Source of the DNA: Streptomyces sp. NBC_00335
Lineage (GTDB): Bacteria > Actinomycetota > Actinomycetes > Streptomycetales > Streptomycetaceae
DNA length: 64,000 nt
Direction of reading: 5' to 3'
Assembly: GCF_036127095.1 (NCBI RefSeq)
Contig: NZ_CP108006.1
Location: 1,178,001-1,242,000 of the forward strand
In this document: positions 50,536-58,989 of the stretch, one piece after another
Layout: every line of letters begins with the position of its first letter
Position numbering within the stretch: position 1 is the stretch's first letter
Made by a program: the position numbers and the translations under genes
The notes under the pieces: model-generated
What the model was told of the DNA's origin: nothing
Seen by the model: only the letters and a program-made list of their open reading frames with translations
The model's database searches: none

Positions 50536-51960
50536 TCAGAGCTGGATGGGCATCGTCCAGCAGTTGGAGTTGGCCGGCTTGCCGGCGAGGCGGTCGGTCA
50601 GCCAGGTGACGGCATCACCCTGGTCGGTGATGAGGGGCACGAGGTGGTTGGTGAGGATCTTGTCGCCGAGGTTCGGCAGGACGACGGCTTCGTAGGTGAT
50701 GTCGCCGCCCTTGCGGCACCAGTCGACGGCGAGTTGCCGGGCCTGCGTGTGGGGAACGATGTCGTCCTGGACGCCGGTGGCCAGACGCACCGGCCCGGCC
50801 GGCTTGAGCGTGCCGATCCGCTGCTTGTCGAGGGCGGCCTTCGCCCCGGGGTCGGCCGCGATGACGTCCCCGATGGACCGGCCGCTGTTGGTCCACTTGC
50901 TGCTCTTGGTGAAGCCGTAGCCGAAGAGCGCGTCACCGACACACATGGTCGACGCGTCCGCCAGGGCGGCCCTTCCGGTCGCGTTGATGTTGGCCTCGAC
51001 GACCGCGCGAAGGTCGGGGTCGGCCTGGGCGAAGCCACTGATCGACCAGGCCAGAGCGCCGGCGAGCGCACTGCCGTCGATGCCCTTCATGACGGAGGTG
51101 AGGTCCGCCGGGGGCGCGCCGGCGTAGGTGCCGGAGAGCGGGACGTCGGGCGCGTAGGAGGGCTGGAGTTCGGCGGCGGCCGCGCTGGCCCCGCCGCCCT
51201 GGCTGTAGCCGTACAGACCGGTGCGAGAAGCCGCCGTGATCGACGCCCCGGGCACGGCGCGGGCCGCGCGGGCCGCGTCCAGCAGGGCGTGGCCCTGGTC
51301 GAGCCGGTTGACGTAGGTGTGCAGGCGGTCGGTGGCGCCCAGGCCGACGTAGTCGGTGACGACCACTGCCGTCCCGGTGGCCAGGAGCCGGTAGATCGCC
51401 AAGGCCTCGTAGCCCACGGACACCGTGTCGCCGGTGAGGGAGAGCGGGTGCTCCAGGGCGAAGGACGGCGCGCACTGGTCGCCCTGGCCCATGGTGCCCG
51501 AGGCCAGCGCGACCAGAGGGCGCGGTCCGGTGCCCTTCCAGGCGGCCGAGGGCTCGATGTAGGCACCGGTCACGGCGACGGGCAGCCCGGCCGAGTCGGT
51601 GGACTTGTACATCAGCCGGGTCGCGGTACCCGGCATCGGGCGGCCGTCCAGGCCCGGGATGCTCAGCCCGAGGGGAAGGGCCTCGGTGCGGATCAACGCA
51701 CCGTTGACAGTGGGGAGTTCGGTCGGCGGGTTGTAGAACGCGGGGATGGGGACCCCGCGGGAGACGACGGGTTCCCCTGCGGCCGCAGCGGCCGGTACCG
51801 CCGACAGGCCCGCACAGACGGTCCCGGCGGCGACGACCCCGGCCAGGAGGCGCAGGCCGGCCGATGTGCCGCGGCGGCCCGTCGCCGCGTCCGGGCCGGT
51901 GGTGGAGCGGTCCAGTGGGGTGGTGGGGGTGAAACGGGAACGGGTCTTCTTGCGGCTCAT
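50536..51960 (-). CDS. Secreted lipase, LIP (secretory lipase) family
   Basis: 474 residues. An N-terminal basic region, then a hydrophobic core near 36-52 (LRLLAGVVAAGTVCAGL) and a cleavage near AVPAAAAAG. The alpha/beta-hydrolase nucleophile elbow is TGLYGYSQGGGASAAAA. Conserved RPLVALASGTMGQGDQCAPS, a Asp/His region (ATGVQDDIVPHTQARQL) and the disulfide-type C-terminus fit the secretory lipase family. It is exported by the general pathway. Divergent from the TetR gene, which may control it. Confidence 0.9.
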   Translation of the reverse strand: MSRKKTRSRFTPTTPLDRSTTGPDAATGRRGTSAGLRLLAGVVAAGTVCAGLSAVPAAAAAGEPVVSRGVPIPAFYNPPTELPTVNGALIRTEALPLGLSIPGLDGRPMPGTATRLMYKSTDSAGLPVAVTGAYIEPSAAWKGTGPRPLVALASGTMGQGDQCAPSFALEHPLSLTGDTVSVGYEALAIYRLLATGTAVVVTDYVGLGATDRLHTYVNRLDQGHALLDAARAARAVPGASITAASRTGLYGYSQGGGASAAAAELQPSYAPDVPLSGTYAGAPPADLTSVMKGIDGSALAGALAWSISGFAQADPDLRAVVEANINATGRAALADASTMCVGDALFGYGFTKSSKWTNSGRSIGDVIAADPGAKAALDKQRIGTLKPAGPVRLATGVQDDIVPHTQARQLAVDWCRKGGDITYEAVVLPNLGDKILTNHLVPLITDQGDAVTWLTDRLAGKPANSNCWTMPIQL

Positions 51961-52266
51961 GAAGCGGTGCTCCTCGTCGTGTCGATGCGGTGGGTGGTGA
52001 TGGCGCCCCTCTCCCGTCGGGCATGGCGGCGATGGCCATGGACGGGTTGCGGCACCGGCCGTGCGGGGGATCAGGGCGCCGCCGAGGACGTGGCTCGGTT
52101 CGGTCAGCGCACGCCAAACGCCGTGCGAATCAGCCCTGTTACTCGCCGGTCACTTGCGTCAACGTAGGTCTCGATGTCAGTGAGTGACAAGACGTCTGTG
52201 TGTGTCAATTCTGTGTGGCTCGCTATGCTGCCGTGACAGGGACAGAGGGCGGGGGCGAGGGCGAGG
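51961..52266. other. Divergent region between lipase and tetR (306 bp)
   Basis: Contains both promoters. Near 52185-52207 a partial palindrome, TGACA...TGTCA with AGACGTCT inside, may be a TetR operator, but the centres do not coincide, so it is not called. No gene is visible. Confidence 0.45.
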
Positions 52267-52914
52267 GTGCACGAAGCGCCATCCGCGGAACGCGGACAGA
52301 CGACGCAGGCGGACGGCAGACCATCGCTCGCTCAACGACGCAAGACGGCTCTCCGCTTGGAGATCGCCGGCGCGGCCGTCAGGCTTTTCGCCTCACAGGG
52401 CGTCACCGCGACGACGGGCGAGCAGATCGCCCAGGCCGTGGGCATCTCCGGCCGCACCCTGTGGCGTCATTTCCCCACCAAGGAGAGCTGCGTACTGCCT
52501 CTGTTCTCGGCAGGCCTCGAGTTCGCCGTCGAGCAACTGGGCAACTGGCCTCCGGAGACGGGACTGCTGGACTTCTTCACGGATTCCTGCCGGAACGGCG
52601 AGCTGCCCCCGACGGCCCCCGTCCTCCTCGAACTGATCCGAATGACCTCCACCGACCCCGCTCTGCGCGCCGTCTGGCTCCAGGCCCACGACGACGCCCT
52701 GCCCGTCCTCGGGGAACTCCTCGCTCGACGATCCGGTGGCAACGCCGACGACCTGAGGATCAAAGTGCACGCGGCAACCCTCAACGGCGCGCTCCGCGCG
52801 GCGGCGGAAGACTTCGCCCGCCGGTTCGCCGATGATCCCGAGACGCCGGACGGCGAAATCGCCACGTGCCTCCTCGCAGCCTTGCGCGCAGCTTCGGAGG
52901 GCTTGCCCTACTGA
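52267..52914 (+). CDS. TetR family transcriptional regulator
   Basis: 215 residues with a TetR HTH at about 30-75: AAVRLFASQGVTATTGEQIA then QAVGISGRTLWRHFPTKESC. The C-terminal ligand domain has no recognised relatives. GTG 52267 is preceded by GGGCGAGG. Divergent from the secreted lipase; the link is positional. Confidence 0.88.
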   Translation: MHEAPSAERGQTTQADGRPSLAQRRKTALRLEIAGAAVRLFASQGVTATTGEQIAQAVGISGRTLWRHFPTKESCVLPLFSAGLEFAVEQLGNWPPETGLLDFFTDSCRNGELPPTAPVLLELIRMTSTDPALRAVWLQAHDDALPVLGELLARRSGGNADDLRIKVHAATLNGALRAAAEDFARRFADDPETPDGEIATCLLAALRAASEGLPY

Positions 52915-53054
52915 CCCCCGGCCAGGCAGAGATGTCGCCTGCCGCCGGACAGAGGTGCCCGCCGGAACGACGCGGCGCCCGGGAACGGCGGACGCGGCCG
53001 GGGCGGTGGGCGTGGCGCGGGGATTTGTGCGGGTTGTCGGGTGATGATGGCGTA

Positions 53055-53690
53055 GTGCGACTTGATCATGTGTCCTATGCGGTGGCCCGCGACAGCTTCG
53101 TCTCAACCATCCAGTGGATCGGATCGGCCCTCGGCGCCGGGTTCGTCGACGGGGGCGTGCACCCACGATTCGGCACCCGCAATTTCATCCTCCCGCTGAG
53201 CGGCGGCACCTACGTCGAGGTCGTCACCACACTCGACCACCCCGCCGCCGACCGCGCACCCTTCGGCCAGGCGGTCGCGCGCCGCGCCGCCGAGGGCGGC
53301 GGCTGGCTCGGCTGGGTGGTCTCCGTCGACGACATCACCCCGGTCGAGGCCCGCCTCGGCCGCACCTCGGCCGAGGGTCACCGGGTCCGCCCCGACGGGT
53401 TCGACCTGAGGTGGAAGCAGATCGGCCTGCTGGAACTGATGGAGGACCCGCAACTGCCCTACTTCCTCCAGTGGTCGGTCCCCATCGAGGAGCGCCCGAG
53501 CGCCGATCCGCGCACCTCCACCACCATCCACGGGGTCTCCCTCGCCGGCGACGCCGCCTCCATCGCCGAATTCCTCGGCGAACCGGCCGACCACCCCCTC
53601 GACCAGATCGACGTCACCTGGGTCGAGGATGAGGAACCGGGTCTGGTCTCGGTCGAGTTCGCCACCGCCCACGGCCCGGTCACGATCTGA
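53055..53690 (+). CDS. Glyoxalase-like domain protein
   Basis: 211 residues: VRLDHVSYAVAR at the start, then GTRNFILPLSGGTYVEVVTTLDH, GGWLGWVVSVDDI and IHGVSLAGDA, the double glyoxalase-like fold. The GTG at 53055 starts directly on conserved family sequence; upstream there is no ribosome site, so it may be leaderless. A terminator hairpin (53715-53744) follows. Substrate unknown. Confidence 0.85.
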   Translation: MRLDHVSYAVARDSFVSTIQWIGSALGAGFVDGGVHPRFGTRNFILPLSGGTYVEVVTTLDHPAADRAPFGQAVARRAAEGGGWLGWVVSVDDITPVEARLGRTSAEGHRVRPDGFDLRWKQIGLLELMEDPQLPYFLQWSVPIEERPSADPRTSTTIHGVSLAGDAASIAEFLGEPADHPLDQIDVTWVEDEEPGLVSVEFATAHGPVTI

Positions 53691-53714
53691 CCGGGGCCCG
53701 ACTGCCCCGCGTGA

Positions 53715-53744
53715 GCCGCCGGCCGGGGTCTCCTGGCCGGCGGC
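53715..53744 (+). terminator. Terminator after the glyoxalase-like gene
   Basis: GCCGCCGGCC (53715-53724) and GGCCGGCGGC (53735-53744) form a perfect 10-bp stem with a 10-nt loop, 25 bp after the stop codon. Confidence 0.78.
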
Positions 53745-53902
53745 GCTGATACCGGCCGACCCGGTCCGTGCACGGCGGTGGGCCGATCCCCCTCGTCACC
53801 ACCGGTCGCACGGCGAACACTTGGAGGCCAAAAGCCGGCCGGTGCTCCCTCGCGCACAGAAGATCGCGTGGGCAGCCGCCGGCCGGTTCGCGTGTGGAGC
53901 GG

Positions 53903-54091
53903 TCACATGGGGTCGATGCCCCCGCTGCCCCGGTCGCCCTCCTTCTTGCTCTGGTCCAGGATCCGTTGGGCCCTGTCCTTCAGCCGCTGGCGCTCCGCCG
54001 GGTCCTTGGCCCGCTCTGCCGCCTTCTCGAACTTCTGCGCCTGGTCGCGCATCTGCTGGGCACGACTACCGGACTCGCCTGCAACGCTCAT
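53903..54091 (-). CDS. Small hydrophilic helical protein (DUF6381-like)
   Basis: 62 residues, Lys/Arg/Glu/Gln-rich and probably one long helix (SRAQQMRDQAQKFEKAAERA), ending with Gly/Ser-Asp. The sequence resembles small Streptomyces proteins grouped as DUF6381. ATG 54091 has AGGAG 6 bp upstream. Not recognised beyond that; a stress or spore-associated role is only a guess. Confidence 0.6.
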   Translation of the reverse strand: MSVAGESGSRAQQMRDQAQKFEKAAERAKDPAERQRLKDRAQRILDQSKKEGDRGSGGIDPM

Positions 54092-54328
54092 GATCACTCC
54101 TGGGATCTGGGGGGAGAGCGGATGCCACCAGCGAATCAGTACCTCCATCGCCCCGCATCCCGAACGGTTACCCACCGCCATCACCGCAGCACAGACCGGG
54201 TGCAGGAGGTCACCGCCCGACGCACTCCACCCCTCTCGGCAGCCGGGCCGGATCGGCCGACTGCGGCTACGGACCGTTCGGGTCCTCCGCGAGGAGAGCC
54301 GCCTCCGACCGTGTCGTGCCCGTGGCTC

Positions 54329-54601
54329 CTACCGCCCCAGGCGGGCGTTGATCAGGTACTCGGCTTCCTCGGAGAGCCTTTGACGCCGCTCGCCTTCGTT
54401 CACCTGCCGCAGCTCGCCGCGCAGAGCGAGCTCGGTGCGCAGGATCGTCGTCCTGGGCACCGGGACCCTCTGACCCGGCTTCTCCGTGAACGGCTGGAGT
54501 TCCACCGCCAGGGTGTGTGCGTCGTCCGACGTGCCGCGCCGCAGCGAGAGGAACACCCGGGCAAGCCAGTCAGCCGGAATCGGCACCATGAAGTCAGTCA
54601 T
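54329..54601 (-). CDS. Hypothetical protein
   Basis: 90 residues: MTDFMVPIPADWLARVFLSL, then ELALRGELRQVNEGERRQRL, ending YLINARLGR. It is charged and probably helical, with no recognised domain. The ATG at 54601 is the first that starts a natural-looking sequence, without a strong ribosome site. A longer start at 54670 is open. Codon bias is that of a real gene, and the preceding gene's end overlaps this region. Confidence 0.5.
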   Translation of the reverse strand: MTDFMVPIPADWLARVFLSLRRGTSDDAHTLAVELQPFTEKPGQRVPVPRTTILRTELALRGELRQVNEGERRQRLSEEAEYLINARLGR

Positions 54602-54666
54602 GCCGGGGCAACGAGTCACGGCCTGGCTCGTGACGGCCGATAACCCGCACGGCCCCACCTGCGTGC

Positions 54667-55239
54667 TCACTTCGCGCCGAGGGCCTCGATGACCCCTTCG
54701 GTGGTGCTGACCTTGCCGATGCGGGGGAAGATCTTGGTGAAGGTGTGGGCGTGGGAGTCGGCGTCCGTGTCGGCGGTGGCGTCCTCGGCGAAGACGAGCT
54801 CGTAGCTGTGCTCCCAGGCGGTGCGCGCGGTGGATTCGACGCCGACGCTCGTGGAGATGCCGGCCAGGACGATCCGGTGGATGCCGCGGCGGCGGAGCTG
54901 GAGGTCGAGCTCGGTGCCGGTGAAGGCGCCCCAGTGACGCTTGGTGATGACGATGTCTCCGTCGGCGGTCAGCTCGGCCGGGATCTCGGAGAACGCGGCA
55001 GGCGGGGCGACGGCCGGTCCGGGGCGGTCCACGTTCGTGGTGGGCAGGTCGCCGCCGTCGGGGGACCAGGCGACCCTGACCAGGACCACGGGCAGGTTCT
55101 TGGCACGGAAGGCTTCCGCGAGCCGGATGCCCTTCTTGAGGATCTCGTCGGCGGGCCTGGTGGTGGGCAGGCCCAGGATGCCCTTCTGGAGGTCGATCAG
55201 GACCAGGGCGGTCTGCGCGTCGAGGTTCAGGTCGGTCAT
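54667..55239 (-). CDS. Isochorismatase-family hydrolase
   Basis: 190 residues. The isochorismatase fold has the Asp of ALVLIDLQKGIL and the Lys of VITKRHWGAF. At the nucleophile position the motif is GISTSVGVESTAR, with Gly where nicotinamidase-type members have Cys; true isochorismatases (EntB, PhzD) also lack it. So it is more likely an enol-ether hydrolase or a non-amidase. It lies 44 bp after the MarR gene, on the same strand. Confidence 0.88.
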   Translation of the reverse strand: MTDLNLDAQTALVLIDLQKGILGLPTTRPADEILKKGIRLAEAFRAKNLPVVLVRVAWSPDGGDLPTTNVDRPGPAVAPPAAFSEIPAELTADGDIVITKRHWGAFTGTELDLQLRRRGIHRIVLAGISTSVGVESTARTAWEHSYELVFAEDATADTDADSHAHTFTKIFPRIGKVSTTEGVIEALGAK

Positions 55240-55283
55240 GGGCGTGTCTTCTTCCTCCGGGTGGATGCCCCCGGACTTCGGAC

Positions 55284-55730
55284 TCAGTTCTCGGCCAGGC
55301 GCCGGAGCAGCGGGACGGCGGCGGTCACCGTGGCGAGTTCGGCCGCACTGAGGCGCCGGGCCATGAGCCCGGCGAGGCGACCGTGGCCGGCCTCCTTGCG
55401 CTCGCGCAGGAAGCGGCGGCCCCGGTCGGTGAGCGTGATCACCCGCTGGCGGCCGTCGGTCGGGTGCGGAGTGCGTTCCACGTAGCCGTCGGCCTGCAGG
55501 CCGCCGACCGTGGCGTTCAGCGACTGGGGGCGGATCTTCTCCGCCTTCGCCAAATCGGTCACGGTGCCGGGGCCGTCGCGGTCGAGCCGCTTGAGGACGG
55601 AGATCTGCGACAGGGTCACCCCGCTGCCCGCGGAGGCCATCCGCATGTGACGCACCAGGAGGCTGACCGCCAGCTGGAGCTCTTCGGCCGTTTCCCGTAG
55701 CTGTGGGTCCAGCTGCTGCTCCGCTGCCAT
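55284..55730 (-). CDS. MarR family transcriptional regulator
   Basis: 148 residues: a MarR fold with the recognition helix in TVTDLAKAEKIRPQSLNATV and wing VERTPHPTDGRQRVITLTDR. It is followed by the isochorismatase-family gene, so it is probably its regulator. The candidate operator at 55753-55774 lies upstream; TATGGT, 6 bp before ATG, suggests a leaderless transcript. Confidence 0.92.
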   Translation of the reverse strand: MAAEQQLDPQLRETAEELQLAVSLLVRHMRMASAGSGVTLSQISVLKRLDRDGPGTVTDLAKAEKIRPQSLNATVGGLQADGYVERTPHPTDGRQRVITLTDRGRRFLRERKEAGHGRLAGLMARRLSAAELATVTAAVPLLRRLAEN

Positions 55731-55752
55731 GACACGACCATACCGGACATAC

Positions 55753-55774
55753 AGGCTTACTGCGAAGTCTGCCT
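55753..55774 (-). promoter_or_regulatory. Candidate MarR operator
   Basis: AGGCTTACT-GCGA-AGTCTGCCT is a 9-4-9 inverted repeat with two mismatches, AT-richer than its flanks and 23 bp upstream of the MarR start. It fits a MarR-dimer site and overlaps the probable promoter. Confidence 0.5.
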
Positions 55775-55915
55775 TAGTATTTTCGGTCGGGGACCCCGAG
55801 GTGCGCTACGCCGTCCGCCTGTACGGACTCCGCCGACATCGGCGGCCCCGGAACCGACCCCGGCCCGCTCCGGGAGGCGACGTACGAACACACGTGCGAC
55901 GCGGCGGCCTTTGCC

Positions 55916-56503
55916 CTACGGGACGTTCCAAGCGGAGATGACGGGTTGCCCGTCCTCGGTGGCCAGGAAGCTGAGAGTGCCCGGATGCGGGTGGCCGAGC
56001 AGTCGGCTCGCGGAGGCGTCGAGGCCGAGCCATCGCACGGTGAGCACACGCGCCAGGTGGCCGTGCGCAACCACGGCGACATCGCCCTCGCTCAGCAGCG
56101 GACGGATGCGGTCCAGCACCGCGTCCGTGCGTGCGGCCACCTGCGCGAGCTCCTCGCCGGGGTGGTCGGCGTCACCGGGAATGACGCCGTCGCGCCACAG
56201 GTCCCAGCCCGGCCTCGCCCCGCGGATCTGCTCGGCGGTCAGGCCTTCATAGCCGCCGTAGTCCCACTCCAACAGGTCGGGATCGGGCTCGGCGCCGGTC
56301 AGGCCGGCGAGCTCGGCCGTCCGCACGGCGCGGCTCAGCGGGCTACTCAACACGGCAACCAGACGGCGGTGGGTCAGCCTCGGAGCAAGAGCACTGGCCG
56401 CAGCCTCGCCCGCTTCCGTCAGAGCAACGTCGGTCCGTCCAGCGTGCCGGCCCGACAGGCTCCACTCGGTCTGGCCGTGCCTGATCACTATCAGCTCCCC
56501 CAT
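55916..56503 (-). CDS. Histidine phosphatase family protein
   Basis: 195 residues: the RHG motif (MGELIVIRHGQTEWSLSGRH), then the second catalytic His region VAVVAHGHLARVLTVRW. Family members act as phosphoglycerate mutases, alpha-ribazole phosphatases (CobC) or sugar phosphatases; no specific substrate is readable. In a cobalamin-making genome a CobC-like role is possible, but this copy is not near cob genes. Confidence 0.88.
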   Translation of the reverse strand: MGELIVIRHGQTEWSLSGRHAGRTDVALTEAGEAAASALAPRLTHRRLVAVLSSPLSRAVRTAELAGLTGAEPDPDLLEWDYGGYEGLTAEQIRGARPGWDLWRDGVIPGDADHPGEELAQVAARTDAVLDRIRPLLSEGDVAVVAHGHLARVLTVRWLGLDASASRLLGHPHPGTLSFLATEDGQPVISAWNVP

Positions 56504-56704
56504 GGCCGCGCACGCTATCTGATCTTGTGGCACGCCGAAACGGTTTCTTCGCCTTCGCCACCGTCGACGGTCCCTCATCGTCTGCGCCGGGCCCGCCACA
56601 TGAGATGACCTCTCTGGCAGCGGCGGCGTAGTACGCCCGCCCGTAGCGGGTCATGCCGGTGTCCAGGTCTCCCCCGTCGGGGATCCGCGCCACCCAGCAG
56701 GGTC

Positions 56705-56737
56705 GGGGAACCGGGACCCCCCTCCGGTCCCGGCCCC
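56705..56737 (-). terminator. Terminator downstream of the winged-helix gene
   Basis: GGGGAACCGGGACC (56705-56718) and GGTCCCGGCCCC (56726-56737) form a GC-rich hairpin with a 7-nt loop, starting 5 bp after the stop codon at 56743. Confidence 0.75.
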
Positions 56738-56742
56738 ACGTC

Positions 56743-57897
56743 TTAGGCGAGCAACCGGGTCTCGGCGCTCGGCAGTTTGCTCCACCAGTGGCCGTAGCGC
56801 CGGTAGACCTCCGGTTCGCGGTCGGCCAGGAAGGCCGTCAGGGCCCGGGCCTCGCCCGCGAGGGCCTCCCAGACCTCCTCCGGCAGGGGGTGGAAGGCGG
56901 TCGCCTCGATCCCGCCGGCCGCGCCGGCCGGGCGCCACACCCCGGCGACCCGGCCGTCGACCAGCAGGGTCGCCAGGGTGTCGCCGTTCATCCGTGCGAC
57001 GAGCTTTCGGTACTGCGGCGGGACGATGCGGCTCCGGTCGGAGTACGCGAGCAGCACGCTGTCCCACATGGCCATCAGCCGGGGCGGCGCCGGCGTGTCC
57101 TGCGCCGGACGCGGTGCGCCCTGGACGTCGAACAGCTCCTCGCCGTCCGGCCCCGTCAGCCGGTCGAGCCTCCCCGAGAGCTCCAGTGCCCGCAGCGCCT
57201 GGCGCACCCTGGCCCGCTGGACCAGGGAGAACTGCGCCACGTCCGCCGCCGATGCCGGCCCGAACCCCTCCAGGTAGCGCAGGACCAGCGTCCGCAGGGA
57301 CTCCTCCGCCGCCTCCGGGTCCGCCGGCACCGTGCGCGGCCGGCGCGGGGGCGCGACGTACGACGGGCGCTCGCCGAACGACCACGGCGCGGCGGTGGGT
57401 GCGTGCAGCAGCGGCGCATACTGCCGCAGCCCCCACCACGCTCCGGGCTGCGGCGCCGCTCCCAGCCGGTGTCCGAGCCAGGCCTCGCACTCCGCCGTCG
57501 TACGGGGCCGGTCGGCGAAGTCCAGCAGCTCCGGTACGAGGACGTCGGCGTCCTCGGCCGTCAGCCCGGAGTCCGTGAAGCGGGTCCCGAGCCGGGCGGC
57601 CCGTACGGAGGGCTGCACGGCCTCCCGGAAGGGCGGATAGTCCTGCGCGTGCACGGCGTGCAGGGTCAGCCGCATCAAGGTCGACTTGACCACCTCGCGC
57701 CCCGTGAAGGCGGCGTCGAGGTCGGCCGGGTCGAAGCCGGAGAGCCGGTTCCACAGCGCGAGGTACGGCGAGGCCGCGTGCTGCGCCTGCAGGGCGACCA
57801 CCCGGCGGACCGCGTCACCGACGTCCATCACCTCGCGCCGCAGCAGCAACTGCCGTGCGAGCGTGGAGCGGTTGAGCTCCCTTGCGCTGACCTTCAT
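56743..57897 (-). CDS. Winged-helix DNA-binding domain protein (YcaQ/AlkX superfamily)
   Basis: 384 residues. The HTH_42 family pattern is RQLLLRREVMDVGDAVRRVV, LQAQHAASPYLALWNRL, STLMRLTLHAVHAQDYP and LEGFGPASAADVAQF. The superfamily includes DNA crosslink glycosylases (YcaQ/AlkX) and AlkZ-type antibiotic-damage repair enzymes. The catalytic Gln-x-Gln of AlkZ is matched by the LQAQHAASP segment (QAQ). Resistance or repair is therefore plausible. ATG 57897 starts on conserved sequence. Confidence 0.85.
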   Translation of the reverse strand: MKVSARELNRSTLARQLLLRREVMDVGDAVRRVVALQAQHAASPYLALWNRLSGFDPADLDAAFTGREVVKSTLMRLTLHAVHAQDYPPFREAVQPSVRAARLGTRFTDSGLTAEDADVLVPELLDFADRPRTTAECEAWLGHRLGAAPQPGAWWGLRQYAPLLHAPTAAPWSFGERPSYVAPPRRPRTVPADPEAAEESLRTLVLRYLEGFGPASAADVAQFSLVQRARVRQALRALELSGRLDRLTGPDGEELFDVQGAPRPAQDTPAPPRLMAMWDSVLLAYSDRSRIVPPQYRKLVARMNGDTLATLLVDGRVAGVWRPAGAAGGIEATAFHPLPEEVWEALAGEARALTAFLADREPEVYRRYGHWWSKLPSAETRLLA

Positions 57898-57999
57898 GCC
57901 GCGACCGTCCCGTCCCCTGTCGAAACGGGCAGCCTAACCGGCACCTCCGACAGCGCCTCGGATGCAGATCCGGATGCGGCCCCGGGTTCAGACCCGGGT

Positions 58000-58989
58000 T
58001 CAGATGCTGACGCCCTTGGACCGGAGGTAGGCCAGCGGGTCGATGTCCGAGCCGTACGAGGGCCCGGTGCGGATCTCGAAGTGCAGGTGCGGGCCGGTCG
58101 AGTTGCCCGTGGAACCGGAGAGGCCGATGGTCTGCCCGCCGGTCACGCTCTGGCCGGAGGAGACGGACAGCTGGGAGAGGTGCGCGTACTGGCTGTACTT
58201 GCCGTCGGCGTGCCGGATGACGACCTCGTTGCCGTACGAGCCGCTCCACCCGGCGGAGACCACGGTGCCGGCGCCGACCGCCTTGACGGTGGTGCCGCTG
58301 CTCGCGGCGAAGTCGACCCCGGTGTGGTAGCCGCTGGACCACATGGAGCCGGCGGTCTTGTACGCGGTGGAGGTGCCGCCGCCGACCGGGGCGACGAAGC
58401 CGGTCGACGCGGAGCCGCCCTGCTGCTTGGCGGGCGCCTTGCGGGCGGGGGCCTTGGCGACGGGCGCGGCGGCCTCGTCGGAGGAATCCGACGAATCACC
58501 GGAAGCGGAAGAACCGGAGGAAGCCGAAGAATCGGAGGAAAGAGACTTCTTGGCCGGCTTCGGCGTTTCGGCCGGCGCGGACTCGGCCGCCGCGGCCGGA
58601 GCCGAGCCCTTCGCGCCGAGCGTGAGCTTGAGGCCCGGGTGGATCAGCGACGGGTCGGCGCCGACGGCCTCGCGGTTGTCCGCGTAGAGCTGCTCCCAGC
58701 CACCGGTGAGCTGACGGCTCTCGGCGATCTTGGAGAGGTAGTCGCCCGGCACCACGGTGTAGACGGTGGGGGCGGCCTGCGCGGCGGCGGGCGCGGCCTG
58801 GAAGGCCGACACGGCCTGCGGGGCCTGGACCGGAGCTGCGGCGGGCGCGGCGGCCGGGACGCCCGCGGCGTGGGCGCCGGTGGCGCCGAGCAGCGGAAGC
58901 GCGAGGGCCGCGCCACCGGTGCCCGCGACGGCGAACCCGCGGGATATCGAGCGGGACTTGGGACGGCGGTGCTTACCCGTTCCGGACAT
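58000..58989 (-). CDS. LysM and M23 endopeptidase domain protein, secreted
   Basis: 329 residues: a signal peptide (basic start, hydrophobic FAVAGTGGAALALPLLGATG, cleavage near AHA at 40-42), a LysM domain (YTVVPGDYLSKIAESRQL, about 77-124), a Ser/Glu/Asp-rich linker with a Lys/Ala/Pro tract, then a peptidase M23 domain with Zn ligands in GYHTGVDFAAS and GPHLHFEIRTG. It cleaves peptidoglycan cross-links. The gene is under a c-di-AMP riboswitch (see 59000-59210). Confidence 0.93.
   Translation of the reverse strand: MSGTGKHRRPKSRSISRGFAVAGTGGAALALPLLGATGAHAAGVPAAAPAAAPVQAPQAVSAFQAAPAAAQAAPTVYTVVPGDYLSKIAESRQLTGGWEQLYADNREAVGADPSLIHPGLKLTLGAKGSAPAAAAESAPAETPKPAKKSLSSDSSASSGSSASGDSSDSSDEAAAPVAKAPARKAPAKQQGGSASTGFVAPVGGGTSTAYKTAGSMWSSGYHTGVDFAASSGTTVKAVGAGTVVSAGWSGSYGNEVVIRHADGKYSQYAHLSQLSVSSGQSVTGGQTIGLSGSTGNSTGPHLHFEIRTGPSYGSDIDPLAYLRSKGVSI

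Noticed and set aside
52185..52207. TetR operator upstream of tetR
   Set aside because: TGACA/TGTCA and AGACGTCT do not share a centre, so it is not a clean palindrome.
56600..56700. Small gene on the minus strand starting MTRYGRAYYAAAAREVIS
   Set aside because: The start looks natural but the frame degrades quickly and runs into the histidine phosphatase; it may be a relic, but the evidence is too thin.
57981..58004. Terminator after the M23 peptidase
   Set aside because: It is a duplicated 12-bp CCCGGGTTCAGA tract overlapping the stop codon; the stem is too short to call.
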